A stretch of DNA of 64,000 nucleotides. Source: CAVXEF01 sp963827315. Its GTDB lineage: Bacteria; Planctomycetota; Phycisphaerae; Sedimentisphaerales; Anaerobacaceae. Below, piece by piece: positions 54,019 to 61,918 of this stretch (the stretch's first letter is position 1; every line of letters starts with the position of its first letter). The translations under genes and the position numbers were made by a program. The notes below the pieces were generated by a model that searched no databases, was not told where the DNA came from, and saw nothing but the letters and a program-made list of their open reading frames with translations. The stretch covers positions 30,680-94,679 of the forward strand of contig CAWHAL010000003.1 of NCBI GenBank assembly GCA_963827315.1, in the 5' to 3' direction.

Positions 54019-54732
54019 ATGTATATCATTCCAGCCATCGACTTGCGGCAAGGTAAGTGTGTCCGCCTCATTCAGGGTGAGTATCACCGGCAGATAATAT
54101 ATGAGAATGACCCTGTCAAGCAGGCCAACCAATTTATCTCATCTGGTGCGAAGTGGCTTCACATCATCGACCTCGACGGGGCCAAGCTCGGCAAACCTGT
54201 CAATACCGAGACAGTGTCCGCAATTTCAGCTCTCGGAAAGCTCAAAATCGAGGTCGGAGGCGGAATCAGAGACGAAGCTTCAATAAAACAGCTTCTTGAT
54301 ATGAATGTTGAGCGTGTGATAATTGGTACAAAAGCTGTAAGTGATTTTGAGTGGTTCAGTAAAATGGTTCAGAAGTTCACGGGCAAAATTGCGATTGGTC
54401 TCGATGCCAGAGGTTCTAAGGTTGCCACTCACGCCTGGACGAAGGAAAGCCCCCGACAGCTTCTCGAGTTTGCCGTCGAGGCTGCCAAACTGCCGCTGGC
54501 TGCAATAATATACACCGATATCGCGAAGGACGGTATGATGACAGGGCCAAATCTCAAAAGAACAAAGGCTGTAATCGATGCCGTTCAAATCCCCGTCATA
54601 GCTTCAGGCGGCGTAAAAGAGATAGCCGATATAAAGAAGCTCGCCGAGTTAGGTGCCGCAGCGGTAATCATCGGCAGAAGCTTATATGAAGGTACACTTA
54701 ACCTTGCTGATGCGATAGAGGCTGCAAGATAG
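54019..54732 (+). CDS. hisA: ProFAR isomerase HisA
   Basis: Catalyses the Amadori-type isomerisation of ProFAR to PRFAR in histidine synthesis. It has 237 residues from ATG 54019, where MYIIPAIDLRQGKCVRL begins with the catalytic Asp8. The second acid is in AIGLDARGSK (about residue 130). Phosphate-binding GGGIRD and VIIGRSLYEG are present. A longer frame back to 53926 would add 31 residues outside the barrel. No other his gene is next to it. It converges with the 2H protein gene six bases apart. Confidence 0.94.
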   Translation: MYIIPAIDLRQGKCVRLIQGEYHRQIIYENDPVKQANQFISSGAKWLHIIDLDGAKLGKPVNTETVSAISALGKLKIEVGGGIRDEASIKQLLDMNVERVIIGTKAVSDFEWFSKMVQKFTGKIAIGLDARGSKVATHAWTKESPRQLLEFAVEAAKLPLAAIIYTDIAKDGMMTGPNLKRTKAVIDAVQIPVIASGGVKEIADIKKLAELGAAAVIIGRSLYEGTLNLADAIEAAR

Positions 54733-54738
54733 GCCGAG

Positions 54739-55347
54739 TCAAATCTGAACAACACCGACAGATGCGAGAACCTTTCTGCATGTGCAGTGATTTCCTAAGT
54801 GGCACAGAGCAAGCTGCGAAGCCCTGAATTCTATCAGCCTTGCGAGTGCCTCTGCCTGCCCGTATCCGATTGTTATATGGGGTGAAAATTTCTCAAAACT
54901 TGATTTCTCACGGTAATTCTTAATCCAGAGCAGGGTTGTCTCTGCAATCTCGTCATTTCCGTATATCATATTCCCTGTCACAGCATAGCTGAAATATCTC
55001 GCCAGTTCTTGAGAGACTCTTTCGTGAATTGCCTGAAGCTGCGGCGTCTTTTCCACCTTAAAGGCTGAAACCTTTTCGCCCTTCGCATTTTCTGTAACCT
55101 GCACGCCGATGACTTTCAGCTTGCCCATCGGATTTTGCTCAGCTATTTCTTCGAGAATCTTGCCGGCCGCACCAATATCGCCATCTTCAATGCAACCCAT
55201 CACAAGTGAAATATGCGGCAGGCAGTTGCTCTTATCCAGAACGATTTCCGAACAGTATTTCCGCACTAATTTCGCATTTACCTTAATTGCTTTGTCCGTC
55301 ATCGCCTCATCAGGCAATAGTACAATGTCGACAGCTTTTCTGCTCAT
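54739..55347 (-). CDS. 2H phosphoesterase-superfamily protein (2'-5' RNA ligase-like)
   Basis: A 202-residue cytoplasmic protein with the two H-x-S/T motifs of the 2H superfamily: LPHISLVMG (about 44-52) and SPHITIGYG (about 158-166). These form the active site of cyclic phosphodiesterases and of the bacterial enzymes called 2'-5' RNA ligases. The natural substrate cannot be told. It lies 31 bases after argB on the same strand, though no functional link is evident. Confidence 0.8.
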   Translation of the reverse strand: MSRKAVDIVLLPDEAMTDKAIKVNAKLVRKYCSEIVLDKSNCLPHISLVMGCIEDGDIGAAGKILEEIAEQNPMGKLKVIGVQVTENAKGEKVSAFKVEKTPQLQAIHERVSQELARYFSYAVTGNMIYGNDEIAETTLLWIKNYREKSSFEKFSPHITIGYGQAEALARLIEFRASQLALCHLGNHCTCRKVLASVGVVQI

Positions 55348-55378
55348 TTGATTTGCCTCGGCTAACCGCCGCCCCGAT

Positions 55379-56257
55379 TCACGGCCTGACTATCTGAGTG
55401 CCGACACCCTTGTCGGTATATATTTCTAAGAGCAGCGAGTGCTCAATTCGTCCGTCGATGATATGCGCCTTTTTCACGCCGGCATCCAGCGCCGCAAGGC
55501 ACGCCTCGACCTTTGGAAACATCGCATCGGTAATGATGCCCGCCTCAATCATTTCTTTTATCTGTTTCTCGTCCAGACTTGAAACCCTGCTGTTGGGGTC
55601 ATCGCGGTCCGCCAGTATGCCGTGAGTGTCACTTACCATAACCAGCTTTTCAGCGCCTACTGCGCCGGCAACCATTCCCGCCGCGCTGTCGGCGTTGACG
55701 TTCAGTTTCCCGCCCGTCCTGTCTATTGCTATCGGTGCGATAACGGGTATCGTCCCGGTTCCGCAGAGCGTCTTCAGCAAATGGCCGTTTACATCTGTCA
55801 TTCGCCCGACAAGGCCGACGTCAATCTGTCGCCCGTTTTCGCCCGTCAGCCGCAATGGCTCCGCAAACAATACACAGCTGCTCAGCGAATGCAGACCCGT
55901 CGGGTAACAACCCAGCTCCTTTAGCATCTCACAGAGCGGAGTGTTAATCTTGTTTATGAGCGTATGCTCCACTATCGTCAGGGTCCGTTCATCGGTGTAT
56001 CGGCGGCCCTGCACCCAGACCGGCTCAAGACCTGAATCCTTCATCGCTTTTGTGATGGCTTTGCCGCCGCCGTGAACGATAATAGGCTGTATCCCCACCG
56101 TTGCCATAAACGCGACATCAGTCAGCAGCTTTCGCTGCAGGCACGCCTCGTCCAGTACACTGCCGCCTAATTTCACAACAACGATTCGGCCGCTGAAGTT
56201 GCGGATATATTCCATCGCCTCAATCAAGGCGCCGGCTTTCGCTATCGCCTCTTCCAT
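55379..56257 (-). CDS. argB: Acetylglutamate kinase
   Basis: Second step of arginine synthesis, phosphorylating N-acetylglutamate. It has 292 residues. KLGGSVLDE (about 29-37) is the ATP-binding lysine-glycine loop, PIIVHGGGKAITKAM the substrate loop and NVNADSAAGMVAGAVGAEKLVMVSD the central part. It lacks the N-terminal helix typical of plant-type arginine-sensitive forms only in part: about 25 extra residues precede the core, so feedback inhibition is possible. Single arg gene here. Confidence 0.94.
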   Translation of the reverse strand: MEEAIAKAGALIEAMEYIRNFSGRIVVVKLGGSVLDEACLQRKLLTDVAFMATVGIQPIIVHGGGKAITKAMKDSGLEPVWVQGRRYTDERTLTIVEHTLINKINTPLCEMLKELGCYPTGLHSLSSCVLFAEPLRLTGENGRQIDVGLVGRMTDVNGHLLKTLCGTGTIPVIAPIAIDRTGGKLNVNADSAAGMVAGAVGAEKLVMVSDTHGILADRDDPNSRVSSLDEKQIKEMIEAGIITDAMFPKVEACLAALDAGVKKAHIIDGRIEHSLLLEIYTDKGVGTQIVRP

Positions 56258-56416
56258 TTAAGAGTCACTGCCTAAAATAAAAATAATGTTTCGGTAAGAG
56301 CCGCAGTGTATTGCTGCTGATATAATTCGTCAAGTTATATTTGTCTGCCGTCGGGTGCTTCGCTGAGATTGGTGCTGCCGGTGTAAACAGCGGGCAGCAA
56401 ATTTTTGTTTTGCGGT

Positions 56417-56854
56417 TCAGCTTTCGAGTAGAAACGTCACCGGCCCATCGTTGACACTGCTGACATGCATATGCCCCCCGAAAACTCCCTTCTCAACTGT
56501 CACCTGCCGCTGGGCTATTAGCTCAGCAACCTTTTCGTAGAGTTCCTTTGCCAAAGCCGGCTCAGCCGCTGCATCAAAACCCGGCCGACGTCCTTTCCGA
56601 CAATCACCGTGAAGTGTGAAATTACTGACTAAAAGAATCGACCCGCCAACATCGCTGACACTTCGATTCATTTTGCCTGCATCATCAGCAAAGATACGGA
56701 GATTCACTAATTTTTCCGCCACAAACTCTGCATCTTTTATAGTGTCGGTCTTGCCGACACTTAAATAAACCAATAGTCCCTTGCCGATTTGCCCGATTAA
56801 TTCGTTATCAACCCTAACTTCTGCCTGCAAAACTCGCTGTATGACTACCCGCAT
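56417..56854 (-). CDS. dtd: D-aminoacyl-tRNA deacylase
   Basis: Removes D-amino acids wrongly attached to tRNA. It has 145 residues from ATG 56854, where MRVVIQRVLQAEV is the family N-terminus. The cross-subunit active-site loops are visible: LVSNFTLHGDCRKGRRPGF, with Asn in place of the usual Gln, and DGPVTF near the end. An ORF reading further upstream to 56962 would add 36 residues that do not belong to the fold. Confidence 0.93.
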   Translation of the reverse strand: MRVVIQRVLQAEVRVDNELIGQIGKGLLVYLSVGKTDTIKDAEFVAEKLVNLRIFADDAGKMNRSVSDVGGSILLVSNFTLHGDCRKGRRPGFDAAAEPALAKELYEKVAELIAQRQVTVEKGVFGGHMHVSSVNDGPVTFLLES

Positions 56855-57154
56855 TATGGTGGCTCCAACTCGCGGCGATGCACTCGCTCTGCGAACGATG
56901 AGTTCATCTACAACTGTGTTGCCTTTAAGAATCTTTTCAAAACCGCTGCACATTATAATCAAAAGTTACCCCAAAACAAAATCCCATTTATCTTACAATG
57001 TTTGTTTTTTGCTCTATGGTCTGTCCTTGGTTACGGGAATTTGCGGCGTTTGTATCTATTGTTAAGCCTCGCAGGAAATGACGCCTTCATAGAGAAATTG
57101 GACGAAACTCTTGACAAAATACTGTTCGAGAATATAAAGTCCGCAGGGAAGTAA

Positions 57155-57255
57155 TGTCACAGCCGTCTCAACTACCGCGGGAGCATCTGAAGGTTCGGTC
57201 GTTATAGAGACGGCCAAAGGAGGTTTGTGATGATGCGTACTGGCGACCAGGGTGA
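57155..57255 (+). pseudogene. GH28-end / GH43-start remnant, direct repeat of 58842-58942
   Basis: These 101 bases match the junction of the intact GH28 and GH43 genes at 58842-58942 with about six differences. The first part reads VSTTAGASEGSVVIETAKGGL and a stop, which is a GH28 C-terminus. Then AGGAGG and ATG start a GH43-like MMRTGDQGE that diverges and stops after about 25 codons. It looks like the scar left when an older GH28-GH43 pair was lost. Nothing else is coded in 56855-57329. Confidence 0.8.
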
Positions 57256-57329
57256 GGAACCTACCTCTTTTATTCTGGAAGGACTTAAGCGACTTCGAGT
57301 TCACTAACATGTAGCATGAAAGAATAGGT

Positions 57330-57422
57330 ATGAATGCTAAGATGTGCCTTTGTATTGTTTCAATACTGCTGTGCCTGATTGTGGCAGCATGCGCAAATGC
57401 CTGTTGGATTGCAGAAAGGTAG
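57330..57422 (+). other. Signal-peptide frame just before GH28, out of frame by one base
   Basis: ATG 57330 opens a 30-codon frame, MNAKMCLCIVSILLCLIVAA with a CANAC end, which is a clear export signal, and stops at 57420. The GH28 catalytic frame begins in the next frame within this segment. One base gained or lost between about 57390 and 57418 would join them. It is therefore likely the true 5' end of the GH28 gene. Confidence 0.6.
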
Positions 57423-58917
57423 AGGCGATACTCTCAATGAACCCATTGAGCCAATCAGTGCACCTTTCCCAATGCCCAACCTCCAGCGACCGGTTTTTCC
57501 CGCCCGTGTGATTGACATCCGTAAGCATGGTGCGGTCGCTGACGGCAGGACCAGGAACACGGAGGCTTTCGCCAAGGCGATTGAGGCCTGCGCCGCTGCC
57601 GGCGGCGGGCGTGTGCTGGTGCCGGCCGGACGCTGGTTTACCGGCCCGATTCATCTCAAGAGCAACATCGAGCTGCACCTGGCTGAAGGTGCAGAGGTTA
57701 TTTTCAGTAACCGGTTCGAGGATTACCTGCCGCCCGTTCTGGTTCGGGTGGGCGGCATTGAGCTCTATAATTATTCGCCGCTTATTTACGCACGCGATTG
57801 CGAGAATATCGCCGTCACCGGTCGGGGCAAACTCAATGGCAACGCCGAGGCTTGGTGGCCGTGGGCAAAACTTGAAACACGCAGGTTCTTCGATATGGGC
57901 GCTGCAGCTGTGCCGGTCGAGCAGAGAATCTTCGGCACAGAGAAAGATGCAATCAGGCCCAGCTTTGTCTCGTTTGTCAATTGCCGCAACGTGCTGCTGG
58001 AGGGCTTCACAATCGGCGGCGGACCTAACTGGACAATTCATCCCATCTATTGCGAGAATGTGATTATCCGCCGGGTTAATGTCGTGACCAGCGGTCCCAA
58101 CAACGACGGTATTGACCCCGACTCCTGCAAAAACGTGCTGATTGAGCACTGCCGTTTTGATACCGGGGACGACTGCGTCGTCCTCAAGTCTGGTTATAAC
58201 GAGGACGGATGGCGCGTCAGACGACCCACCGAGAACGTGGTTATGCGCCACTGCACCAGTAACCGCGGCCATGGCGGTCTGGTCATCGGCAGTGAGATGT
58301 CGGGTGATGTACGCAATGTCTACATGTACGATTGCCAGTTCGGTGGGACCGATCGCGCAATTCGCATCAAGTCAAAACGCGGGCGCGGCGGTGTAGTCGA
58401 AAATGTCTGGGCACGTGATTTGAAGGTCAAAGATATGCAGCGTGAAGTTGTCATCTTTGACATGGCCTACAGCTCGGACACAAGGCAACCCAAGACGGCC
58501 AAGCCGCCGGTCTTCCGGAACTTTGACATCCGCAACGTGACCGCTGAAGGGGCGCCAACGGCCATCCTGATAAATTCGCTGGAGGATTCACCGGTCGAGA
58601 ATATCAGACTGGAGAATATCACTATCCGGTCTAAACGCGGAGTCATCTGCAGTAATGTCAGGAACATCATCTTCAACAACGTCCAGGTGTCGCCTGAACA
58701 AGGCCCCGTATACAGTATCACTAACGGTAGTGACATAAAGATACAAAAGAGCATTGCTCCCCAAGGAACTGGTGTTTTCCTCGAGGTGGCAGGTGCGCTT
58801 TCGTCGAATATCAGGATTATCGACAGCGACCTTTCAAAGGCTGTCACGCCTGTCTCAACTACCGCGGGAGCGTCTGAAGGTTCGGTCGTTATAGAGACGG
58901 CCAAAGGAGGTTTGTGA
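57379..58917 (+). CDS. GH28 polygalacturonase-type glycoside hydrolase
   Basis: Cleaves pectin-type galacturonans by inversion. The catalytic beta-helix runs from about residue 44 to 470. All family motifs are present: NNDGID (Asp243 and Asp246), DTGDDC (Asp264, Asp265), RGHGG (His298) and RIKSK (Arg329, Lys331). The listed start is TTG without a ribosome site, and no signal peptide is in this frame; a signal sequence lies in the neighbouring frame (57330). Its stop overlaps the GH43 start by one base. It may be a rhamnogalacturonan hydrolase or exo-enzyme. Confidence 0.88.
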   Translation: MWQHAQMPVGLQKGRGDTLNEPIEPISAPFPMPNLQRPVFPARVIDIRKHGAVADGRTRNTEAFAKAIEACAAAGGGRVLVPAGRWFTGPIHLKSNIELHLAEGAEVIFSNRFEDYLPPVLVRVGGIELYNYSPLIYARDCENIAVTGRGKLNGNAEAWWPWAKLETRRFFDMGAAAVPVEQRIFGTEKDAIRPSFVSFVNCRNVLLEGFTIGGGPNWTIHPIYCENVIIRRVNVVTSGPNNDGIDPDSCKNVLIEHCRFDTGDDCVVLKSGYNEDGWRVRRPTENVVMRHCTSNRGHGGLVIGSEMSGDVRNVYMYDCQFGGTDRAIRIKSKRGRGGVVENVWARDLKVKDMQREVVIFDMAYSSDTRQPKTAKPPVFRNFDIRNVTAEGAPTAILINSLEDSPVENIRLENITIRSKRGVICSNVRNIIFNNVQVSPEQGPVYSITNGSDIKIQKSIAPQGTGVFLEVAGALSSNIRIIDSDLSKAVTPVSTTAGASEGSVVIETAKGGL

Positions 58918-60452
58918 TGACGCGTGCTGGCGACCAGGGTGACGGAACTTATGTCAACCCGATTTTATGCTCTGATTATTCTGATCCCGACCCCATCGCG
59001 ATGGGCGACGATTTCTACCTGACTGCGTCGAGTTTCAACTGTATGCCCGGCCTGCCTATTCTGCACTCGTGCGATCTTGTCAATTGGACAATCGCAGGGC
59101 ACGCGCTCGAACGTTTGCCTATGGTCTGTTACGACCAGCCCTGTCACGGACGAGGGGTCTGGGCACCGGCCTTTCGATGTTTTGACGGGCGGTTCTGGAT
59201 ATTCTTTGGCACGCCCGATGAAGGTATTTTTATGATAACTGCGCCGATGCCCACAGGTCCCTGGTCTGCATTGCACCAGGTCCGGCAGGCGTCAGGCTGG
59301 ATCGACCCCTGTCCCTTCTGGGACGACGACGGCCAGGCGTATCTGGTTCATGCACTCGCGGCAAGTCGCGCTGGTTTGAACTCCGTGCTCGTTCTGCATC
59401 GAATGACGCCGGATGGCTCACGTCTTCTCGATGATGGACATGTGGTGATTGACGGGCATTTTCACCATCCGATTGTTGAGGGCCCCAAGCTCTATAAACG
59501 TAATGGCTGGTACTATATCTTTGCACCGGCTGGTGGTGTTAAGGGTGGCTGGCAGGCCGTGTTTCGCTCAAGGTCGCTCGATGGCCCCTACGAGGACCGC
59601 ATCGTTCTGTGTCAAGGTAACACTGACATCAACGGCCCGCATCAGGGCGGATGGGTCCAGACATCGGCAGGTGAGTGTTGGTTCCTGCACTTTCAGGATC
59701 GCGGCGCCAATGGGCGCGTAGTCCACCTTCAACCTATGCAGTGGAAGGATGATTGGCCCCTGGTAGGCGAGCAGACCAAAGCCCCGAATGTCTTTGAGCC
59801 GGTCCTGCGCCATACCAAACCGAATGTGGGCAGGAATTCTCCGGTAATTCGTCCACAGGCCAGTGATGATTTCTCCTGTGCCAGGTTGGGTCTGCAATGG
59901 CAGTGGATGGCAAATCCCAATCCCGCTTGGTATTCGCTCACTGCGTCGGCGGGGCGGCTGCGATTGTTTTCTCAGGGCACGCCCTCTAAACGCTGTAATT
60001 GGTGGCAGGCGGGCAACCTGCTTCTGCAAAAGCCGCAGGATATGCACTTTCGTGCCACGACACATATGAAACTCAAGGCCGCGGCACAAGGTGACCGAGC
60101 GGGACTCATAATGACCGGTAGCATCAGCGCCGCACTTGTAGTTGAACGGACTGATGATGGGTGGCGGTTGGCGCTTTACATGATGAGAGACGCGAATCAA
60201 ACCGAACCGGAAGTCGTTGACGTTCTGCCTTGGAACGACGATGAGGCCTTCTTGCGTCTGGAGATGGAGGAGGGCGTCGGCCGGTTCTCACTGAGTCGGG
60301 ACGGAAAGCAGTTCACGTCCATTGGGCACGTACTTCATCCACGCAGTGCCGTTTGGCTGGGAGCTAAAGTGGGAATGTTTAGTTTAAATCCCGCAGACAG
60401 GCCCAGTGGGGGCTATGCAGATTTTTCTTGTTTTAATTACGAGGCCTTGTAA
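58917..60452 (+). CDS. GH43 family glycoside hydrolase
   Basis: A five-bladed propeller hydrolase of 511 residues, of the arabinosidase/xylosidase type. YSDPDPIAMGDDFYLTASSF holds the general-base aspartate, DPCPFWDDDGQAYLV the second acid region and IVEGPKLYKRNGWYYIF the catalytic glutamate. A C-terminal beta-sandwich of about 180 residues (SCARLGLQWQWMANP onward) follows, as in many GH43 proteins. ATG 58917 is used as AGGAGG precedes it. No signal peptide is seen, so it may act on imported oligosaccharides. It would trim arabinose or xylose side chains of pectin. Confidence 0.88.
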   Translation: MTRAGDQGDGTYVNPILCSDYSDPDPIAMGDDFYLTASSFNCMPGLPILHSCDLVNWTIAGHALERLPMVCYDQPCHGRGVWAPAFRCFDGRFWIFFGTPDEGIFMITAPMPTGPWSALHQVRQASGWIDPCPFWDDDGQAYLVHALAASRAGLNSVLVLHRMTPDGSRLLDDGHVVIDGHFHHPIVEGPKLYKRNGWYYIFAPAGGVKGGWQAVFRSRSLDGPYEDRIVLCQGNTDINGPHQGGWVQTSAGECWFLHFQDRGANGRVVHLQPMQWKDDWPLVGEQTKAPNVFEPVLRHTKPNVGRNSPVIRPQASDDFSCARLGLQWQWMANPNPAWYSLTASAGRLRLFSQGTPSKRCNWWQAGNLLLQKPQDMHFRATTHMKLKAAAQGDRAGLIMTGSISAALVVERTDDGWRLALYMMRDANQTEPEVVDVLPWNDDEAFLRLEMEEGVGRFSLSRDGKQFTSIGHVLHPRSAVWLGAKVGMFSLNPADRPSGGYADFSCFNYEAL

Positions 60453-60487
60453 ACTCGTGGGCCATTGCGAAGAAACAAAAGGCGAGG

Positions 60488-60516
60488 TCGAGCCAGTCGT
60501 GTTGGCCTGGCTTCGA
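60488..60516. terminator. Hairpin after GH43
   Basis: TCGAGCCAG pairs with CTGGCTTCGA with one bulge around a ten-base loop, 35 bases after the GH43 stop. It lacks a T-run. Confidence 0.3.
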
Positions 60517-60548
60517 GTAAGTTGAAGGGAGTGGATTTTCAAGAGAAT

Positions 60549-60576
60549 TTGACATCTTCATTTTAAAAACTAAAAA
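60549..60576 (+). promoter_or_regulatory. Candidate promoter of the MFS transporter gene
   Basis: TTGACA at 60549-60554 is followed sixteen bases later by TAAAAA at 60571-60576. The gene begins about 75 bases downstream. Confidence 0.4.
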
Positions 60577-60652
60577 ATTTTAATCCAATGAGGTTAGCGC
60601 AATAATAAGCCCGCCAAATTCAACAACGTCATCTATCGGCAGATTCCGTTGG

Positions 60653-61879
60653 GTGATTTGCGCACTGCTTTTTTTCGCATGTGTGGTCAATTACATGGAC
60701 CGACAGGTTCTCGGCCTGCTCAAGCCTGACCTGTCCAAAGCATTTGGTTGGACGGAAATGGATTATGGCCGGATGGCCATCGCCTTTCAATTCACCTACG
60801 CCGTCGGGCAGATGCTGACTGGGCCGTTCATCGAGTTGATTGGGACGAAGTTCTCCTACGCTCTCTCGGTTTTGGTTTGGAGTTTTGCGGCCATGTCGCA
60901 CTCGCTTGCGAGGTCGGTGTTCGGCTTCTGCTCGGCGCGTTTTGCATTGGGCCTCGGCGAGTCGGTGAATTTCCCGACAGCAATCCGGACCGTGACGGAA
61001 TGGTTTCCGCCGAAGGAACGCTCCGTGGCCACGGGCATTTTCAACACCGGCTCGAACATCGGAGCTGTGGTTGCGCCCGTGCTCGTGCCGTTTATCGTCT
61101 TAGGCCTCGGCTGGAAGGCGGCGTTCATCATGCTTGGAATGGCCGGTTTGGTGTGGATAGGTTTCTGGCTGACCCTTTACGACCCGCCGGAAAAATCAAA
61201 GCGGGTCGGTCAGGGGGAGCTCGCCCACATTCGAAGCGGCGTGGCGGTGACAGCAGAGCAAAAGGTTTCGTGGACGAAGCTGCTCGGCTATCGCGAAGCG
61301 TGGGCTTACTACGGCACTTGTGTGCTGGTCGGGCCGGTCTGGTGGTTTTACGGATTTTGGTTGCCAGACTTTTTCAACAAGCAGTTTCACCTGGACCTCA
61401 GGGGATTCGGATTGCCGCTCGCGGCCGTCTATACGGTTACCATCATCGGCAGCATTGGGGGTGGAGGGTTGTCCGCGTGGTTTCTCCGTCGCGGCTGGTC
61501 GCTTAATGCGGCGCGGAAGACTGCTTCACTGATGTGCGCCTGTTGCACGCTGCCGGTCATCTTCGCAACGCACACCCGGTATGTCTGGCTGGCAACGAGC
61601 TTCTTCGCGATGGCCGCCGCCGCCCATCAAGGCTGGTCAGCCACGATGTACACCGTCGTCTCGGACATCTTTCCCAAGCGGGCGGTTGCGTCTGTGGTCG
61701 GCTTCGGCGGTATGCTGGCTTCGTTCATGTCGATGGGCTTCTTCCAGCTCGTCAGCAGCATCCTGCAAGGCGAAGGCACTTACCGCACGATCATGCTGAT
61801 TTGTGGCAGCGCGTACGTCGTTGCCTGGCTGATTTTTCACCTGGGCGTTCCGCAAATTAAACCCGTAGAAGTCAAATGA
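60653..61879 (+). CDS. MFS transporter, hexuronate (ExuT/ACS family) type
   Basis: A polytopic transporter of at least 408 residues with twelve helices. NYMDRQVLGLLKPDL after the first helix and GLGESVNFPTAIRTVTEWFP between helices 3 and 4 are typical of the anion-cation symporter family that takes up galacturonate and glucuronate. The GTG at 60653 falls inside the first helix region and has no ribosome site. The frame is open upstream to 60584 (reading GRFRWVICALLF) but has no ATG, so the true start is uncertain. Its place between pectinase genes suggests uronate import. Confidence 0.85.
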   Translation: MICALLFFACVVNYMDRQVLGLLKPDLSKAFGWTEMDYGRMAIAFQFTYAVGQMLTGPFIELIGTKFSYALSVLVWSFAAMSHSLARSVFGFCSARFALGLGESVNFPTAIRTVTEWFPPKERSVATGIFNTGSNIGAVVAPVLVPFIVLGLGWKAAFIMLGMAGLVWIGFWLTLYDPPEKSKRVGQGELAHIRSGVAVTAEQKVSWTKLLGYREAWAYYGTCVLVGPVWWFYGFWLPDFFNKQFHLDLRGFGLPLAAVYTVTIIGSIGGGGLSAWFLRRGWSLNAARKTASLMCACCTLPVIFATHTRYVWLATSFFAMAAAAHQGWSATMYTVVSDIFPKRAVASVVGFGGMLASFMSMGFFQLVSSILQGEGTYRTIMLICGSAYVVAWLIFHLGVPQIKPVEVK

Positions 61880-61918
61880 TTAGCTATTAAAGGTAATTTT
61901 TATTTAAGGAATGTGTTT

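Noticed and set aside
57337..58272. 311-residue frame on the minus strand opposite the GH28 gene
   Set aside because: It is antisense to a gene with complete GH28 motifs and shows no family resemblance; long antisense frames arise here from codon bias.
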